Assembly: GCA_958447445.1 (NCBI GenBank)
Contig: CAUDAE010000004.1
Location: forward strand, 1 to 42,088
Length of the DNA stretch: 42,088 bases
Direction: 5' to 3'
From: an uncultured Collinsella sp.
GTDB taxonomy: Bacteria > Actinomycetota > Coriobacteriia > Coriobacteriales > Coriobacteriaceae
Shown: positions 1-8,188 of the stretch, one piece after another
How positions within the stretch are numbered: the stretch's first letter is position 1
Layout: each line of letters starts with the position of its first letter
Notes under the pieces: model-generated
The model's input: the letters and a program-made list of their open reading frames with translations, nothing else
Database searches by the model: none
What the model was told of the DNA's origin: nothing
Position numbers and translations under genes: made by a program

Positions 1-91
1 GCTGCGGAAACGCGGAGTCCGTTCAGGCTGTTGCGTTGAGATTGAAAATCAACCTCGCGCCCAAAAGGGGAGGGGCAATCCAGGCGAGTGC
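1..91. other. short non-coding flank
   Basis: No coding region is supported here. The stretch lies downstream of the minus-strand regulator. It holds only a weak inverted repeat (GTTGA at 35-39 against TCAAC at 49-53) that could help end the regulator transcript. Confidence 0.4.
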
Positions 92-745
92 CTACTTGTC
101 GCCGGCCGCCGCCTTGGCCTCATTGAGGTAGCTATAGAAGCTGTACTTGGAGATGCCAAAGAACTCGCAGGCGCGCTCGCTCGACTTGGAAATGAGAAAG
201 GCGCCGCGACGGTCGAGGTAGCCAATGGCACGAATGCGCTCGTCTTTGGTCATGAGTGCCGCGGGCTTGCCCACAAACTGCTCGCACTCGTGCAGCAGGT
301 CCTCGAGCAGGTCGCCGATGTTCTTGGTAATAGGCTCGGGCTCGGTATAGCCCGTGCCGCCGGTGCCGGTAAAGGCGTCGAGCGAACGCTCAAAAGCCTT
401 CATAAGCGTAATGTCAAAGTTGATGCCCAAAATGCCGACGGGTTTGCCCTCATCGTTGCGGATAAAGATCGTCGAGGACTTGAGCAGCTTGCCATCGGTG
501 GTTTTGGTGAGGTATGGCTCGCGGTCGTGTACGTCGGTGGCGCCCTCGTGCATGGACTCAAACACGATATGGCTGGGGCCGTCACCCAGTTTGCGCCCGC
601 TGACGTGGCCGTTTTCGATCACTACGATGGAGTGGTCCACGTCCTCGGTCTCCAGATCGTGGACGACGACTTCGCAGTTGGGGCCAAATTGGAGCGCCAG
701 GCCGTGTGCGAGGCGCTTGTAAAACTCAATCTGTGCGGGGGTCAT
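92..745 (-). CDS. YheO/DauR-type PAS-HTH transcriptional regulator
   Basis: A 217-residue regulator. The N-terminal two thirds (about 5-120, from MTPAQIEFYKRL through GPNCEVVVHDLE and GILGINFDITLM) matches the YheO-like PAS domain, which is thought to sense a small ligand. The last 50 residues (MTKDERIRAIGYLDRRGAFLISKSSE..FFGISKYSFYSYLNEA) match the C-terminal HTH of the DauR/YheO group. The ATG at 745 is chosen because AGGAAGG lies about 6 bases upstream. A reading frame 25 codons longer has no ribosome site and reads into the promoter region. The gene is divergent from ygeX, so it probably controls the ygeXYW genes. DauR in Pseudomonas controls D-arginine catabolism. The ligand here is unknown, though a purine- or diaminopropionate-derived compound would fit the context. 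Confidence 0.85.
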   Translation of the reverse strand: MTPAQIEFYKRLAHGLALQFGPNCEVVVHDLETEDVDHSIVVIENGHVSGRKLGDGPSHIVFESMHEGATDVHDREPYLTKTTDGKLLKSSTIFIRNDEGKPVGILGINFDITLMKAFERSLDAFTGTGGTGYTEPEPITKNIGDLLEDLLHECEQFVGKPAALMTKDERIRAIGYLDRRGAFLISKSSERACEFFGISKYSFYSYLNEAKAAAGDK

Positions 746-820
746 GGGTGCCTTCCTAAAAATTAGTTTGGGCACACTTTGCCATAAACCACACTTGACC
801 GCAAACAAATCCATCAACAA

Positions 821-1022
821 GGCAATTCATGACCGTTCGGCGGCGAAAAAGTACCGATTACGGCAACAAACAATTTGTTAGGTTTTCCAATCAAAAAGTG
901 TGATAGAACAGTGCTAACAAACTTTTTGTTTGGCATCCACATAAAAGTTCAGTCGCATGAATGGGAATGGGCTGAAACGCGTATGCGGGGGCCGGCAAGA
1001 GAGGACTTAAGGAGTTCACCGT
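821..1022. promoter_or_regulatory. divergent regulator/ygeX control region with inverted repeat
   Basis: An A+T-rich spacer in otherwise G+C-rich DNA. It contains a perfect 8-bp inverted repeat, TTTGTTAG at 874-881 and CTAACAAA at 914-921, 32 bp apart. Further AACAAA/TTTGTT half-sites lie nearby at about 865-880 and 917-931. A possible promoter toward ygeX is TTGTTA (876-881) with TGATAG (901-906) at 19-bp spacing, so the repeat would straddle it. The SD for ygeX is GGAG at 1011-1014. The repeat is a plausible operator for the divergent PAS-HTH regulator; that link is inferred. Confidence 0.45.
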
Positions 1023-2237
1023 ATGGCCGATAAGATCCAGTGGGCGGGCAACACGATGCCCAAGAGCGATGATAAGCACTTGGGAATCATGAGCCTCGAC
1101 CACGTGAAGAAGGCCCGTGCCTTCCACCAGTCGTTCCCCCAGTACACCGTCACTCCGCTTGCCCGCCTGGATGGCCAGGCCGCGCGCCTGGGCCTGTCCA
1201 ACCTGTGCGTTAAGGACGAGAGCTATCGCTTTGGCCTCAACGCCTTTAAGGTCCTGGGCGGCTCGTTTGCCATGGCCAACTACATTGCCGACGAGACCGG
1301 CAAGGACGTTGCCGAGTGCACCTTCGATTACCTGACCTCCGATCAGCTTGCCAAGGACTTTGGCCAGGCCACCTTCTTTACCGCCACCGACGGCAACCAT
1401 GGCCGCGGCGTGGCATGGGCTGCCAACAAGCTGGGCCAGAAGGCCGTCGTGCACATGCCCAAGGGTTCCACCAAGCCCCGCTTCGATAACATCGCCGCCG
1501 AGGGCGCCACGGTGACCATCGAAGAGGTCAACTACGACGAGTGCGTGCGCATGGCCGCCGCCGAGGCTGACGCCTGCGAGCGCGGCGTCATCGTTCAGGA
1601 CACCGCCTGGGAGGGCTACGAGAAGATCCCGTCCTGGATCATGGAGGGCTACGGCACCATGGCTTCCGAGGCTGCCGAGCAGCTGCGCGAGATGGCCATC
1701 AACCGCCCGACGCACGTGTTTGTCCAGGCTGGTGTGGGTTCGCTCGCCGGCGCCGTGGTGGGCTACTTCACCAACCTGTATCCCGATAACCCGCCCACCT
1801 TCGTCGTGGTTGAGTGCGCGCCTGCCGCCTGCCTGTACAAGGGCGCTGCCGCCGGCGACGGCGATCCGCGCATCGTGGGCGGTGACATGCCCTCCATCAT
1901 GGCCGGTCTGTGCTGCGGCGAGCCCAACATCCTGGGCTGGGATATCCTGCGCAACCACGCCACCGCCTTCGTGTCCTGCCCCGACTGGGTCACCGCTCGC
2001 GGCATGCGCACCCTGGGCGCTCCCGAGAAGGGCGACCCGCGCGTCATCTCCGGCGAGTCCGGCGCTGTGACCACCGGCCTGGTCGAGACTCTCATGCTCG
2101 ATCCCGAGTACGCCGAGCTCAAGGAACTCATCGGCCTGGACAAGACGAGCTCCGTGCTCTGCTTCTCCACCGAGGGCGACACCGATCCGGATCAGTACCG
2201 TCGCATCGTCTGGGAGGGCGAGTATCCCACCTGCTAA
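1023..2237 (+). CDS. ygeX: diaminopropionate ammonia-lyase
   Basis: A 404-residue PLP-dependent fold-type II enzyme that converts 2,3-diaminopropionate to pyruvate and two ammonia. The PLP lysine is K76 in SYRFGLNAFKVLGGSFA. D123 in ATDGNHGRG corresponds to the second catalytic residue of the E. coli enzyme (near Asp120). VQAGVGSLAGAV is the glycine-rich phosphate-binding loop. Length matches the family (about 400). The start is ATG with AAGGAG about 8 bases upstream. It is the first gene of ygeX-ygeY-ygeW. In gut anaerobes this gene set has been connected to anaerobic urate catabolism, in which a diaminopropionate-like intermediate is plausible. Cytoplasmic. Confidence 0.95.
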   Translation: MADKIQWAGNTMPKSDDKHLGIMSLDHVKKARAFHQSFPQYTVTPLARLDGQAARLGLSNLCVKDESYRFGLNAFKVLGGSFAMANYIADETGKDVAECTFDYLTSDQLAKDFGQATFFTATDGNHGRGVAWAANKLGQKAVVHMPKGSTKPRFDNIAAEGATVTIEEVNYDECVRMAAAEADACERGVIVQDTAWEGYEKIPSWIMEGYGTMASEAAEQLREMAINRPTHVFVQAGVGSLAGAVVGYFTNLYPDNPPTFVVVECAPAACLYKGAAAGDGDPRIVGGDMPSIMAGLCCGEPNILGWDILRNHATAFVSCPDWVTARGMRTLGAPEKGDPRVISGESGAVTTGLVETLMLDPEYAELKELIGLDKTSSVLCFSTEGDTDPDQYRRIVWEGEYPTC

Positions 2238-2311
2238 TCGTTGGGGCGGAGTAAATAGGTATCGCTCCGCCACCTCACAGGTAGATCCCTTCGTTTGAAA
2301 GGTTATGAACA

Positions 2312-3697
2312 ATGGCTAAAGAACTCGATTTCGACGCTATCAAGGCTGCTGCTGAGTCCCATCGTGCTGATATGACTCGCTTCCTGCGCGCTATGATCTC
2401 CCATCCCTCTGAGTCCTGCGAGGAGGGTGAGGTTGTTGCCTGCATCAAGGCCGAGATGGAGAGCCTTGGCTATGACGAGGTCAAGGTCGACGGCCTGGGC
2501 AACGTCATGGGCTTTATGGGCGAGGGCGACAAGATCATCGCCATCGACTCCCACATCGACACTGTCGGCATCGGCAACATCGAGAACTGGGATGCCGATC
2601 CCTATGAGGGCTACGAGACCGACGAGATCATCTACGGCCGCGGCGGCTCCGACCAGGAGGGTGGCATGGCTTCTGCTACCTACGCTGCCAAGATGATGAA
2701 GGACATGGGCCTCATCCCCGAGGGCTACAAGATCATGGTCGTCGGCACCGTCCAGGAAGAGGACTGCGACGGCATGTGCTGGCAGTACATCTACAACAAG
2801 GACGGCATTAAGCCCGAGTTCGTCATTTCCACCGAGCCCACCGACGGCGGCATCTATCGCGGTCACCGCGGTCGCATGGAGATCCGCGTCGACGTTCACG
2901 GCACCTCCTGCCACGGCTCCGCTCCCGACCGCGGCGACAACGCCATCTACAAGATGGCCGACATCATCGCCGACGTCCGCGCCCTCAACAACAACGGCTG
3001 CGACGAGTCGACCGACATCAAGGGCCTCGTCAAGATGCTCGACCCCAAGTACAATCCCGAGCACTTCGAGGATGCCCGCTTCCTGGGCCGCGGCACCTGC
3101 ACCGTCAGCCAGATCTTCTACACCAGCCCCAGCCGCTGCGCTGTCGCTGACTCCTGCGCCATCTCCATCGACCGTCGCATGACCGCCGGTGAGACCTGGG
3201 AGTCCTGCCTGGACGAGATCCGCAACCTGCCGGCTGCCAAGAAGTACGGCGACGACGTGAAGGTCTCCATGTACATGTACGACCGTCCGTCCTGGACCGG
3301 CGAGGTCTACGAGACCGAGGCTTACTTCCCCACGTGGATCAACAAGGAGACCGCTCCGCACGTCAAGGCCCTCGTCGACGCCCACAAGGCTATGTTTGGT
3401 GACGAGCGCATCGGCTGCGAGCCCAGCATGGACAAGCGCACCGGTCGTCCGCTGTGCGACAAGTGGACCTTCTCCACGAACTGCGTCTCCATCCAGGGCC
3501 GCTACGGCATCCCCTGCGTGGGCTTTGGTCCGGGTGCCGAGTCTCAGGCTCACGCTCCCAACGAGGTCACCTACAAGGACGACCTGGTCACCGCTGCCGC
3601 CATGTACGTGGCTGCTCTGAACCTCTACGATCCGAGCCAGGCCGATGGCGACGCCACCGTGTTCCGCGCCGGTCTGACCAACAACAAGATCGATTAG
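2312..3697 (+). CDS. ygeY: YgeY family M20 metallohydrolase (selenium-linked)
   Basis: A 461-residue M20-type zinc hydrolase. The metal and catalytic residues are visible: H81 and D83 in IDSHIDTVG, D114 in GRGGSDQEGG, and the E149-E150-D151 run in VGTVQEEDCDG. GHRGRMEIRVDV..GTSCHGSAPDRGDN marks the dimerisation-domain boundary. The family is called a putative selenium-metabolism hydrolase because it co-occurs with selenium-dependent molybdenum hydroxylases. It probably hydrolyses an amide or carbamoyl intermediate between YgeX and YgeW chemistry, but its exact substrate cannot be read from sequence. It lies 74 bp after ygeX, with a GAAAGG ribosome site shortly before the ATG, so the two are probably cotranscribed. 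Confidence 0.92.
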   Translation: MAKELDFDAIKAAAESHRADMTRFLRAMISHPSESCEEGEVVACIKAEMESLGYDEVKVDGLGNVMGFMGEGDKIIAIDSHIDTVGIGNIENWDADPYEGYETDEIIYGRGGSDQEGGMASATYAAKMMKDMGLIPEGYKIMVVGTVQEEDCDGMCWQYIYNKDGIKPEFVISTEPTDGGIYRGHRGRMEIRVDVHGTSCHGSAPDRGDNAIYKMADIIADVRALNNNGCDESTDIKGLVKMLDPKYNPEHFEDARFLGRGTCTVSQIFYTSPSRCAVADSCAISIDRRMTAGETWESCLDEIRNLPAAKKYGDDVKVSMYMYDRPSWTGEVYETEAYFPTWINKETAPHVKALVDAHKAMFGDERIGCEPSMDKRTGRPLCDKWTFSTNCVSIQGRYGIPCVGFGPGAESQAHAPNEVTYKDDLVTAAAMYVAALNLYDPSQADGDATVFRAGLTNNKID

Positions 3698-3897
3698 TCC
3701 CATTCCTCGATTTTGTTGAGCCGGGGGCCGCTCGTGTCCCCGGCACCCCCTGTTGACTTGGGGCCCGCGGTCGTTATCTCCCATGCTTCCTCAACGGTGG
3801 CGGGTCCTCGTCATGGTGCTCTGCATGTTCTGCCACACGCGCATGCCGGAGCGCATCAACTCATTGCGATCGTTTCATCTTTAGAAAGGACATTTCC
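3698..3897. other. ygeY-ygeW spacer with GC hairpin
   Basis: A 200-bp gap without a supported gene. A G+C-rich stem-loop lies at 3720-3744 (GCCGGGG against CCCCGGC) with no following T-run, so it is more likely an mRNA-stabilising or processing structure than a complete terminator. The ribosome site for ygeW (GAAAGGA) is about 6 bases before its ATG. Confidence 0.4.
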
Positions 3898-5100
3898 ATG
3901 GACGCTAAGTTTACCGAGCTCGTCGAGCAGCTGAACGGTCTCGACTTTAAGGGTATGTACGGCAGCGACTTCCTGCACACCTGGGACAAGACCACCGATG
4001 AGCTCAAGGCTCTCTACATCGTCGCCGACGCCCTGCGCGAGCTGCGTGAGAACAACGTTTCGTCCAAGATCTTCGACTCGGGCCTGGCCGTCTCCCTGTT
4101 CCGCGACAACTCCACCCGTACGCGCTTCTCCTTCTCTAAGGCCGCCAACCTGCTCGGCCTTGAGCTGCAGGACCTGGACGAGAAGAAGTCCCAGATCGCC
4201 CACGGCGAGACCGTCCGCGAGACCGCTACCATGATCTCCTTCATGGCCGACGTCATCGGCATCCGCGACGATATGTACATCGGCAAGGGCGACGCCTACA
4301 TGGCCGAGGTCTCCGAGTCTGTCCAGCAGGCTTACGAGGACGGCGTTCTGGATCACCGTCCCACGCTCATCTCCCTGCAGTCCGACTCCGATCACCCCAC
4401 GCAGTCCTCTGCCGACATGCTCTACCTCATCAACGAGTTTGGCGGCCTCGAGAACCTCAAGGGCAAGAAGGTTGCCGTCACCTGGGCCTATTCGCCCTCT
4501 TACGGCAAGCCGCTGTCCTGCCCGCAGTCGCTGATCAGCCTGCTGCCCCGCTTTGGCATGGACGTCACCCTGGCCCACCCCGAGGGCTACGACCTCATGC
4601 CCGAGGTCGTCGAGCGCGCCAAGGGCTATGCCGCCGAGTCCGGCACCACCTTTAAGCAGGTCAACACCATGGCCGAGGCCTTCGAGGGCGCCGACATCGT
4701 GATCCCCAAGAGCTGGGCTCCGTTTGCCGCCATGGAGAAGCGTACCAATCTGTACGCCGAGGGCGACGACGCCGGCATCGCTGCGCTCGAGAAGGAGCTG
4801 CTCGCCCAGAACGCCACCCATCAGGACTGGTGCTCCACGACCGAGCTCATGGAGAAGACTGCCAACGGCCAGGACACCATCTTTATGCACCCGCTGCCCG
4901 CCGACATCTCCGGTGTCTCCTGCGAGCACGGTGAGGTTAACGCCGACGTCTTCGACATGCACCGCGTGGGCATGTACAAGGAGGCAAGCTACAAGCCGTA
5001 CGCCATCGCAGCCATGATGTTCCTGCAGAAGGTTGCCGATCCCGCCGCTACCCTCAAGGCCCTCGACGAGCGCAACACCGCCCGTTGGTTCCAGGCCTAA
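3898..5100 (+). CDS. ygeW: knotted carbamoyltransferase YgeW
   Basis: A 400-residue member of the aspartate/ornithine carbamoyltransferase superfamily. The carbamoyl-phosphate motif STRTR is at 72-76, HPTQ at 166-169 and HPLP at 331-334. Insertions make it longer than OTC (about 310-340), as is usual for YgeW. The acceptor substrate of YgeW is not settled; it is not a standard OTC or ATC. Together with ygeX, ygeY and the hydantoinase it fits a route that releases carbamoyl phosphate, and so ATP, from a ureido-type purine breakdown product. A rho-independent terminator follows directly, so the ygeXYW unit ends here. Confidence 0.93.
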   Translation: MDAKFTELVEQLNGLDFKGMYGSDFLHTWDKTTDELKALYIVADALRELRENNVSSKIFDSGLAVSLFRDNSTRTRFSFSKAANLLGLELQDLDEKKSQIAHGETVRETATMISFMADVIGIRDDMYIGKGDAYMAEVSESVQQAYEDGVLDHRPTLISLQSDSDHPTQSSADMLYLINEFGGLENLKGKKVAVTWAYSPSYGKPLSCPQSLISLLPRFGMDVTLAHPEGYDLMPEVVERAKGYAAESGTTFKQVNTMAEAFEGADIVIPKSWAPFAAMEKRTNLYAEGDDAGIAALEKELLAQNATHQDWCSTTELMEKTANGQDTIFMHPLPADISGVSCEHGEVNADVFDMHRVGMYKEASYKPYAIAAMMFLQKVADPAATLKALDERNTARWFQA

Positions 5101-5123
5101 AGCCGGGTTGAGGTAAGCCATGT

Positions 5124-5163
5124 AAAGGGGGCGCTCTGCCAACCGGCGGGGTGCCCCTTTTTT
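5124..5163 (+). terminator. rho-independent terminator after ygeW
   Basis: A long stem formed by AAAGGGGGCGCTCTGCC and GGCGGGGTGCCCCTTT, fully paired when G-U pairs are allowed, closes on an AACC loop and runs into six T. It is 24 bp after the ygeW stop. Confidence 0.88.
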
Positions 5164-5250
5164 GCATCGCGGGCGTGCGGGATAAGCGCTTTCGATGTGG
5201 ATGCCCGCGGCGCGAGTTATGGGTACGATGGTTTCAGGGGAGGTATCACC

Positions 5251-5865
5251 ATGAAACTTGGATGCGTCATTATGGCTTCGGGCGAGGGCAAGCGGTTTGG
5301 CTCTAACAAGATACTTGCCGATATCTATGGCGAGCCGCTGATTGCCCGGACCATCGATTCGGTTCCCCAGGGCTTTGACGCCGTGGTTTCGACGCGTTGG
5401 CCCGAGGTCGTCCAGATTTGCGAGGACAAGCATTGCCCGTGCGTGCTGCACGATGGCGAGCTGCGCAGCGAAAGCGTCCGCGCGGGTCTTTCGTGGGGGG
5501 TCGAACGCAACTGGAAAGGTTGCCTCTTTTTGCCGGGCGACCAGCCGCTCGTGAGTTCGGATTCTTTTGAGGCTATGGTTCGTGCATTTGACGAGCGTGG
5601 CCGCAAGCATCCGGTGCGTCTTGCGTGCAACGGTGAGCCTTCGAGCCCGGTGCTCTTTCCGGCGGAACTATTCGATGCGCTTATGTGTCTTGAGGGCAAG
5701 GACGGCGGCGGTTCGATCCTCAAGGACCGTACCGACGTGATGCTGGTCGAGGCGCGTGCCTACGAGCTGTGGGACGTCGATACCGCAAAGGGGCAGCGAC
5801 GCATAGCGGAGCATATCGCCGCCTGCTCGTATTTTGATCGCGTGGCCAACTGCATAAATCAATAA
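5251..5865 (+). CDS. MocA/YgfJ-like molybdenum cofactor cytidylyltransferase
   Basis: A 204-residue nucleotidyltransferase of the MobA/MocA fold. The nucleotide-binding signature MASGEGKRFGSNK is at about 8-20, followed by GEPLIARTIDS. LPGDQPLVSSDSFEAMV supplies the metal-binding aspartate, and GEPSSPVLFPAELFDAL is typical of the MocA/YgfJ group. MocA-type enzymes attach CMP to molybdopterin for the xanthine dehydrogenase family. The YgfJ branch travels with selenium-dependent hydroxylases. The ATG at 5251 is chosen for GGGGAGG a few bases upstream. It lies 9 bp before the hydantoinase gene, so the two form an operon. Confidence 0.82.
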   Translation: MKLGCVIMASGEGKRFGSNKILADIYGEPLIARTIDSVPQGFDAVVSTRWPEVVQICEDKHCPCVLHDGELRSESVRAGLSWGVERNWKGCLFLPGDQPLVSSDSFEAMVRAFDERGRKHPVRLACNGEPSSPVLFPAELFDALMCLEGKDGGGSILKDRTDVMLVEARAYELWDVDTAKGQRRIAEHIAACSYFDRVANCINQ

Positions 5866-5874
5866 GGAGCAATT

Positions 5875-7242
5875 ATGATCATCATCAAAAACGGCGCGCT
5901 CATGACGCCACAGGGGCTTCGCCGTGCCGATCTTGCCATGGATGGCGATAGGATCGTGCGGATCGCCGCGGCGATTGAGCCTGCCGAGGGCGATATCGTC
6001 GAGGACGCCGCGGGCTGCTGGGTGTTTCCCGGCTTTATCGACGGACACACGCACATGCAGTGCTGGACCGGCATGGATTGGACAGCCGATAGCTTTGAGA
6101 CCGGCACGCGCGCGGCTGCCTGCGGCGGTACGACGACCATCGTGGACTACGCGACGGCCGATCGCGGCGTGACCATGCCCGATGCCTTGGCCGAGTGGCA
6201 TCGCCGCGCCGACGGCACCTGCACGGCAAACTATGCCTTTCATATGGCACTCGCCGAGTGGAACGAGCGCAACCGCGCGGATCTTTCGGCCATACGCGAG
6301 GCGGGCGTATCGTCGTTTAAGACCTACTTTGCCTACGACCACCTGCGCTTGGACGATGCCGAGACGCTCGAGGTGCTGGAGGAGCTCAAGCGTCTCGGCG
6401 GTATCCTGTGCGTGCATTGCGAGAACGGTACGCTGGTGAATGAGCTGCAGAAGCGCGTGTTTGAGCAGGGTATCCACGGGCCTGAGGGCCATGCGCTCAG
6501 CCGTCCGGATGTGTGCGAGGCCGAGGCAGTGAGCCGCCTGCTATACCTGGCGCACCTGGCCGGCGACGCACCGGTCAACGTGGTGCACCTTTCGACCAAG
6601 CTGGGGCTCGAGGCCATCCGTGCCGCCAAGGCGCGCGGGCAGAAGAATATCTATGTCGAGACCTGTCCTCAGTATCTGATGCTCGACGATACGTGCTATT
6701 TGGAGCAGGGCGAGGACGGCTTTGCGGGCGCCAAATATGTGATGAGCCCGCCGCTGCGCCATGCGGGCGACCGTGCGGCACTGCGCGAGGCGCTTGTGGC
6801 CGGCGAGATCGATACGATCGCGACCGACCACTGCAGCTTTAACCTGCACGGGCAAAAGGACCGCGGGCGCGACGACTTCCGCGCGATTCCCAACGGCGGA
6901 CCCGGTGTGGAGCATCGCCCCGTCGCGATCGCTACGAGCTTTGAGGGGCAGCTGGGTCCTGAGGATCTGTGCCGCTTGATGAGCGAGAATCCGGCGCGCG
7001 TCTTTGGCATGTATCCGCGCAAGGGATGTCTTGCTGAGGGCTCCGATGCCGACGTGTGCGTGTGGGATCCCAAGGCGCGCTGGACGATCAGCGCCGCGAC
7101 GCAGCATCAGGCCGTGGACTACACGCCGCTCGAGGGCTTTGAGGCGCACGGCCGCGCCAAGGCTGTGTTTGTGAACGGCGTGCTGGCCGCGCGCGACGGC
7201 GAGCCCACCGGAGCCCAGCCCGGCCGCTACGTCCCCCGCTAG
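5875..7242 (+). CDS. dihydropyrimidinase/hydantoinase (HyuA/YgeZ-like)
   Basis: A 455-residue cyclic amidohydrolase. Binuclear-metal residues are present: H58 and H60 in FIDGHTHMQ, the carboxylated lysine K149 in SSFKTYFAY, H181 in CVHCENG, H238 in VVHLST and D318 in IATDHCS. The enzyme opens hydantoin- or dihydropyrimidine-type rings. In E. coli the equivalent ygeZ sits with ygeWXY. A ring-opening step in urate-derived catabolism is the best contextual role. AAGGAG precedes the ATG by about 6 bases. It is convergent with yqeC across a palindromic repeat. Confidence 0.9.
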   Translation: MIIIKNGALMTPQGLRRADLAMDGDRIVRIAAAIEPAEGDIVEDAAGCWVFPGFIDGHTHMQCWTGMDWTADSFETGTRAAACGGTTTIVDYATADRGVTMPDALAEWHRRADGTCTANYAFHMALAEWNERNRADLSAIREAGVSSFKTYFAYDHLRLDDAETLEVLEELKRLGGILCVHCENGTLVNELQKRVFEQGIHGPEGHALSRPDVCEAEAVSRLLYLAHLAGDAPVNVVHLSTKLGLEAIRAAKARGQKNIYVETCPQYLMLDDTCYLEQGEDGFAGAKYVMSPPLRHAGDRAALREALVAGEIDTIATDHCSFNLHGQKDRGRDDFRAIPNGGPGVEHRPVAIATSFEGQLGPEDLCRLMSENPARVFGMYPRKGCLAEGSDADVCVWDPKARWTISAATQHQAVDYTPLEGFEAHGRAKAVFVNGVLAARDGEPTGAQPGRYVPR

Positions 7243-7267
7243 CAGCAAAGATGCCGTGTCCCCTCCG

Positions 7268-7336
7268 CAGTTGCGGTGAAATACGGACTGTTTGCGGCCG
7301 TTAGGCGGCCAAACAGTCCGTATTTCACCGCAACTG
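7268..7336. repeat. long palindromic intergenic repeat, copy A
   Basis: A near-perfect palindrome. A 26-base arm at 7268-7293 (starting CAGTTGCGGTGAAATACG) is exactly complementary to 7311-7336, with a 17-base centre holding two GCGGCC boxes. It lies between convergent hyuA-like and yqeC genes. RNA from either strand would fold into a very strong hairpin, so it may block read-through in both directions. A related copy lies at 10054-10120. Confidence 0.93.
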
Positions 7337-7351
7337 ACGAGATGGGGCCGG

Positions 7352-8086
7352 CTATTTGAGGCTGCTGGCGACGACGGGTCGGCCGAGGGCTGCCTCGAAG
7401 CGGTCGGCCATCGTGGGGTCGGCAAGCGTGTCGACTTGGTTGAGCATGACGCGTGCGGTGCTGAGCTTCATCTCTTGCATCTCGGCATTGAGCACCTGGG
7501 CGACGCGCTCGGGCGTGGCGATGTCGGTGAGCTCGCAGCCGCAACGCTCGCAAAAGAGCTCGGGGCGGTGGACGGCTTCGTTGATGGGCTTGCTGAGCCC
7601 CGAGGCGCCGACGAGCCAGATGACGTTGGCCGTGCCGGCGGGAACGACCGGCTCCCACGGGGCATGCGCCTTGAGCGGGAGCCGCTTACTGCCGTCCGCC
7701 TCGGCCAGGACGTAGTCAAAGCGCTGCGCCAGCTGGTCGAGCGGCTCGGCAGGGGAGGAGAGCTTGCCCGTCTCCGGGTCCAAAATACCCGCCTGGCAGA
7801 TACTTCCGCGGCTCATGCCAGCGCATGCCTCGCAGGTGCAGCCGGGAACATGCAGGGCCCCCGGCTTCCAAGGCGCGGCGTCCAGACGACGGCCCGACCC
7901 GTCCCATGGCACGCCGGCGACGGGGAACATATGCGTGGTGGTGCAGAGGAGCACGCGGTCGCCAGCGCGCATAAGCTCAAGGCCGAGCGTCTTTAGCAAG
8001 GTCGACTTGCCGCCGCTGCCGATAATCGCGGTAATGCCCGGCTCGATCCTGAGCGCCGAGGCAAGATTGCCGCTAACCATTTCCAT
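7352..8086 (-). CDS. yqeC: selenium cofactor biosynthesis protein YqeC
   Basis: A 244-residue protein with a P-loop-like glycine run IIGSGGKSTLL (residues 21-31) and the YqeC-family elements TTTHMFPVAG and ADGSKRLPLKAHAPWEPV. YqeC is a genome-context marker of selenium-dependent molybdenum hydroxylases and is presumed to help build or insert the labile selenium cofactor; its reaction is not established. It is divergent from yqeB, its usual partner, across a 102-bp A+T-rich spacer. In the middle, SLSKPINEAVHRPELFCERCGCELTDIATPERVAQVL is typical of the family. Confidence 0.87.
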   Translation of the reverse strand: MEMVSGNLASALRIEPGITAIIGSGGKSTLLKTLGLELMRAGDRVLLCTTTHMFPVAGVPWDGSGRRLDAAPWKPGALHVPGCTCEACAGMSRGSICQAGILDPETGKLSSPAEPLDQLAQRFDYVLAEADGSKRLPLKAHAPWEPVVPAGTANVIWLVGASGLSKPINEAVHRPELFCERCGCELTDIATPERVAQVLNAEMQEMKLSTARVMLNQVDTLADPTMADRFEAALGRPVVASSLK

Positions 8087-8188
8087 CTGTTCACCGCCGT
8101 ATAATACTGTGATAATAAATAATCATCAGAGTAGCGGTCGAACCGCTTTTGCTCTGCTCAAACCGTAGCACAGGGAGGTGCCTCGGGA
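8087..8188. promoter_or_regulatory. divergent yqeC/yqeB promoter region
   Basis: An A+T-rich interval between divergent genes. A consensus -10 element TATAAT is at 8100-8105 (plus strand), with further ATAATA/TAATAA sequence to 8123 that offers -10 matches on the other strand. A short hairpin (AGCGGT..ACCGCT, about 8132-8146) lies in the yqeB leader. GGGAGG at about 8171-8176 is the likely yqeB ribosome site. Confidence 0.5.

Noticed and set aside
891..5610. Very long minus-strand open frames (about 470-580 codons) opposite ygeX, ygeY and ygeW
   Set aside because: They are mirror frames created by the strong G/C third-position bias of the real genes. They have Val/Gly/Leu/His-rich nonsense composition, no family motifs and no ribosome sites.
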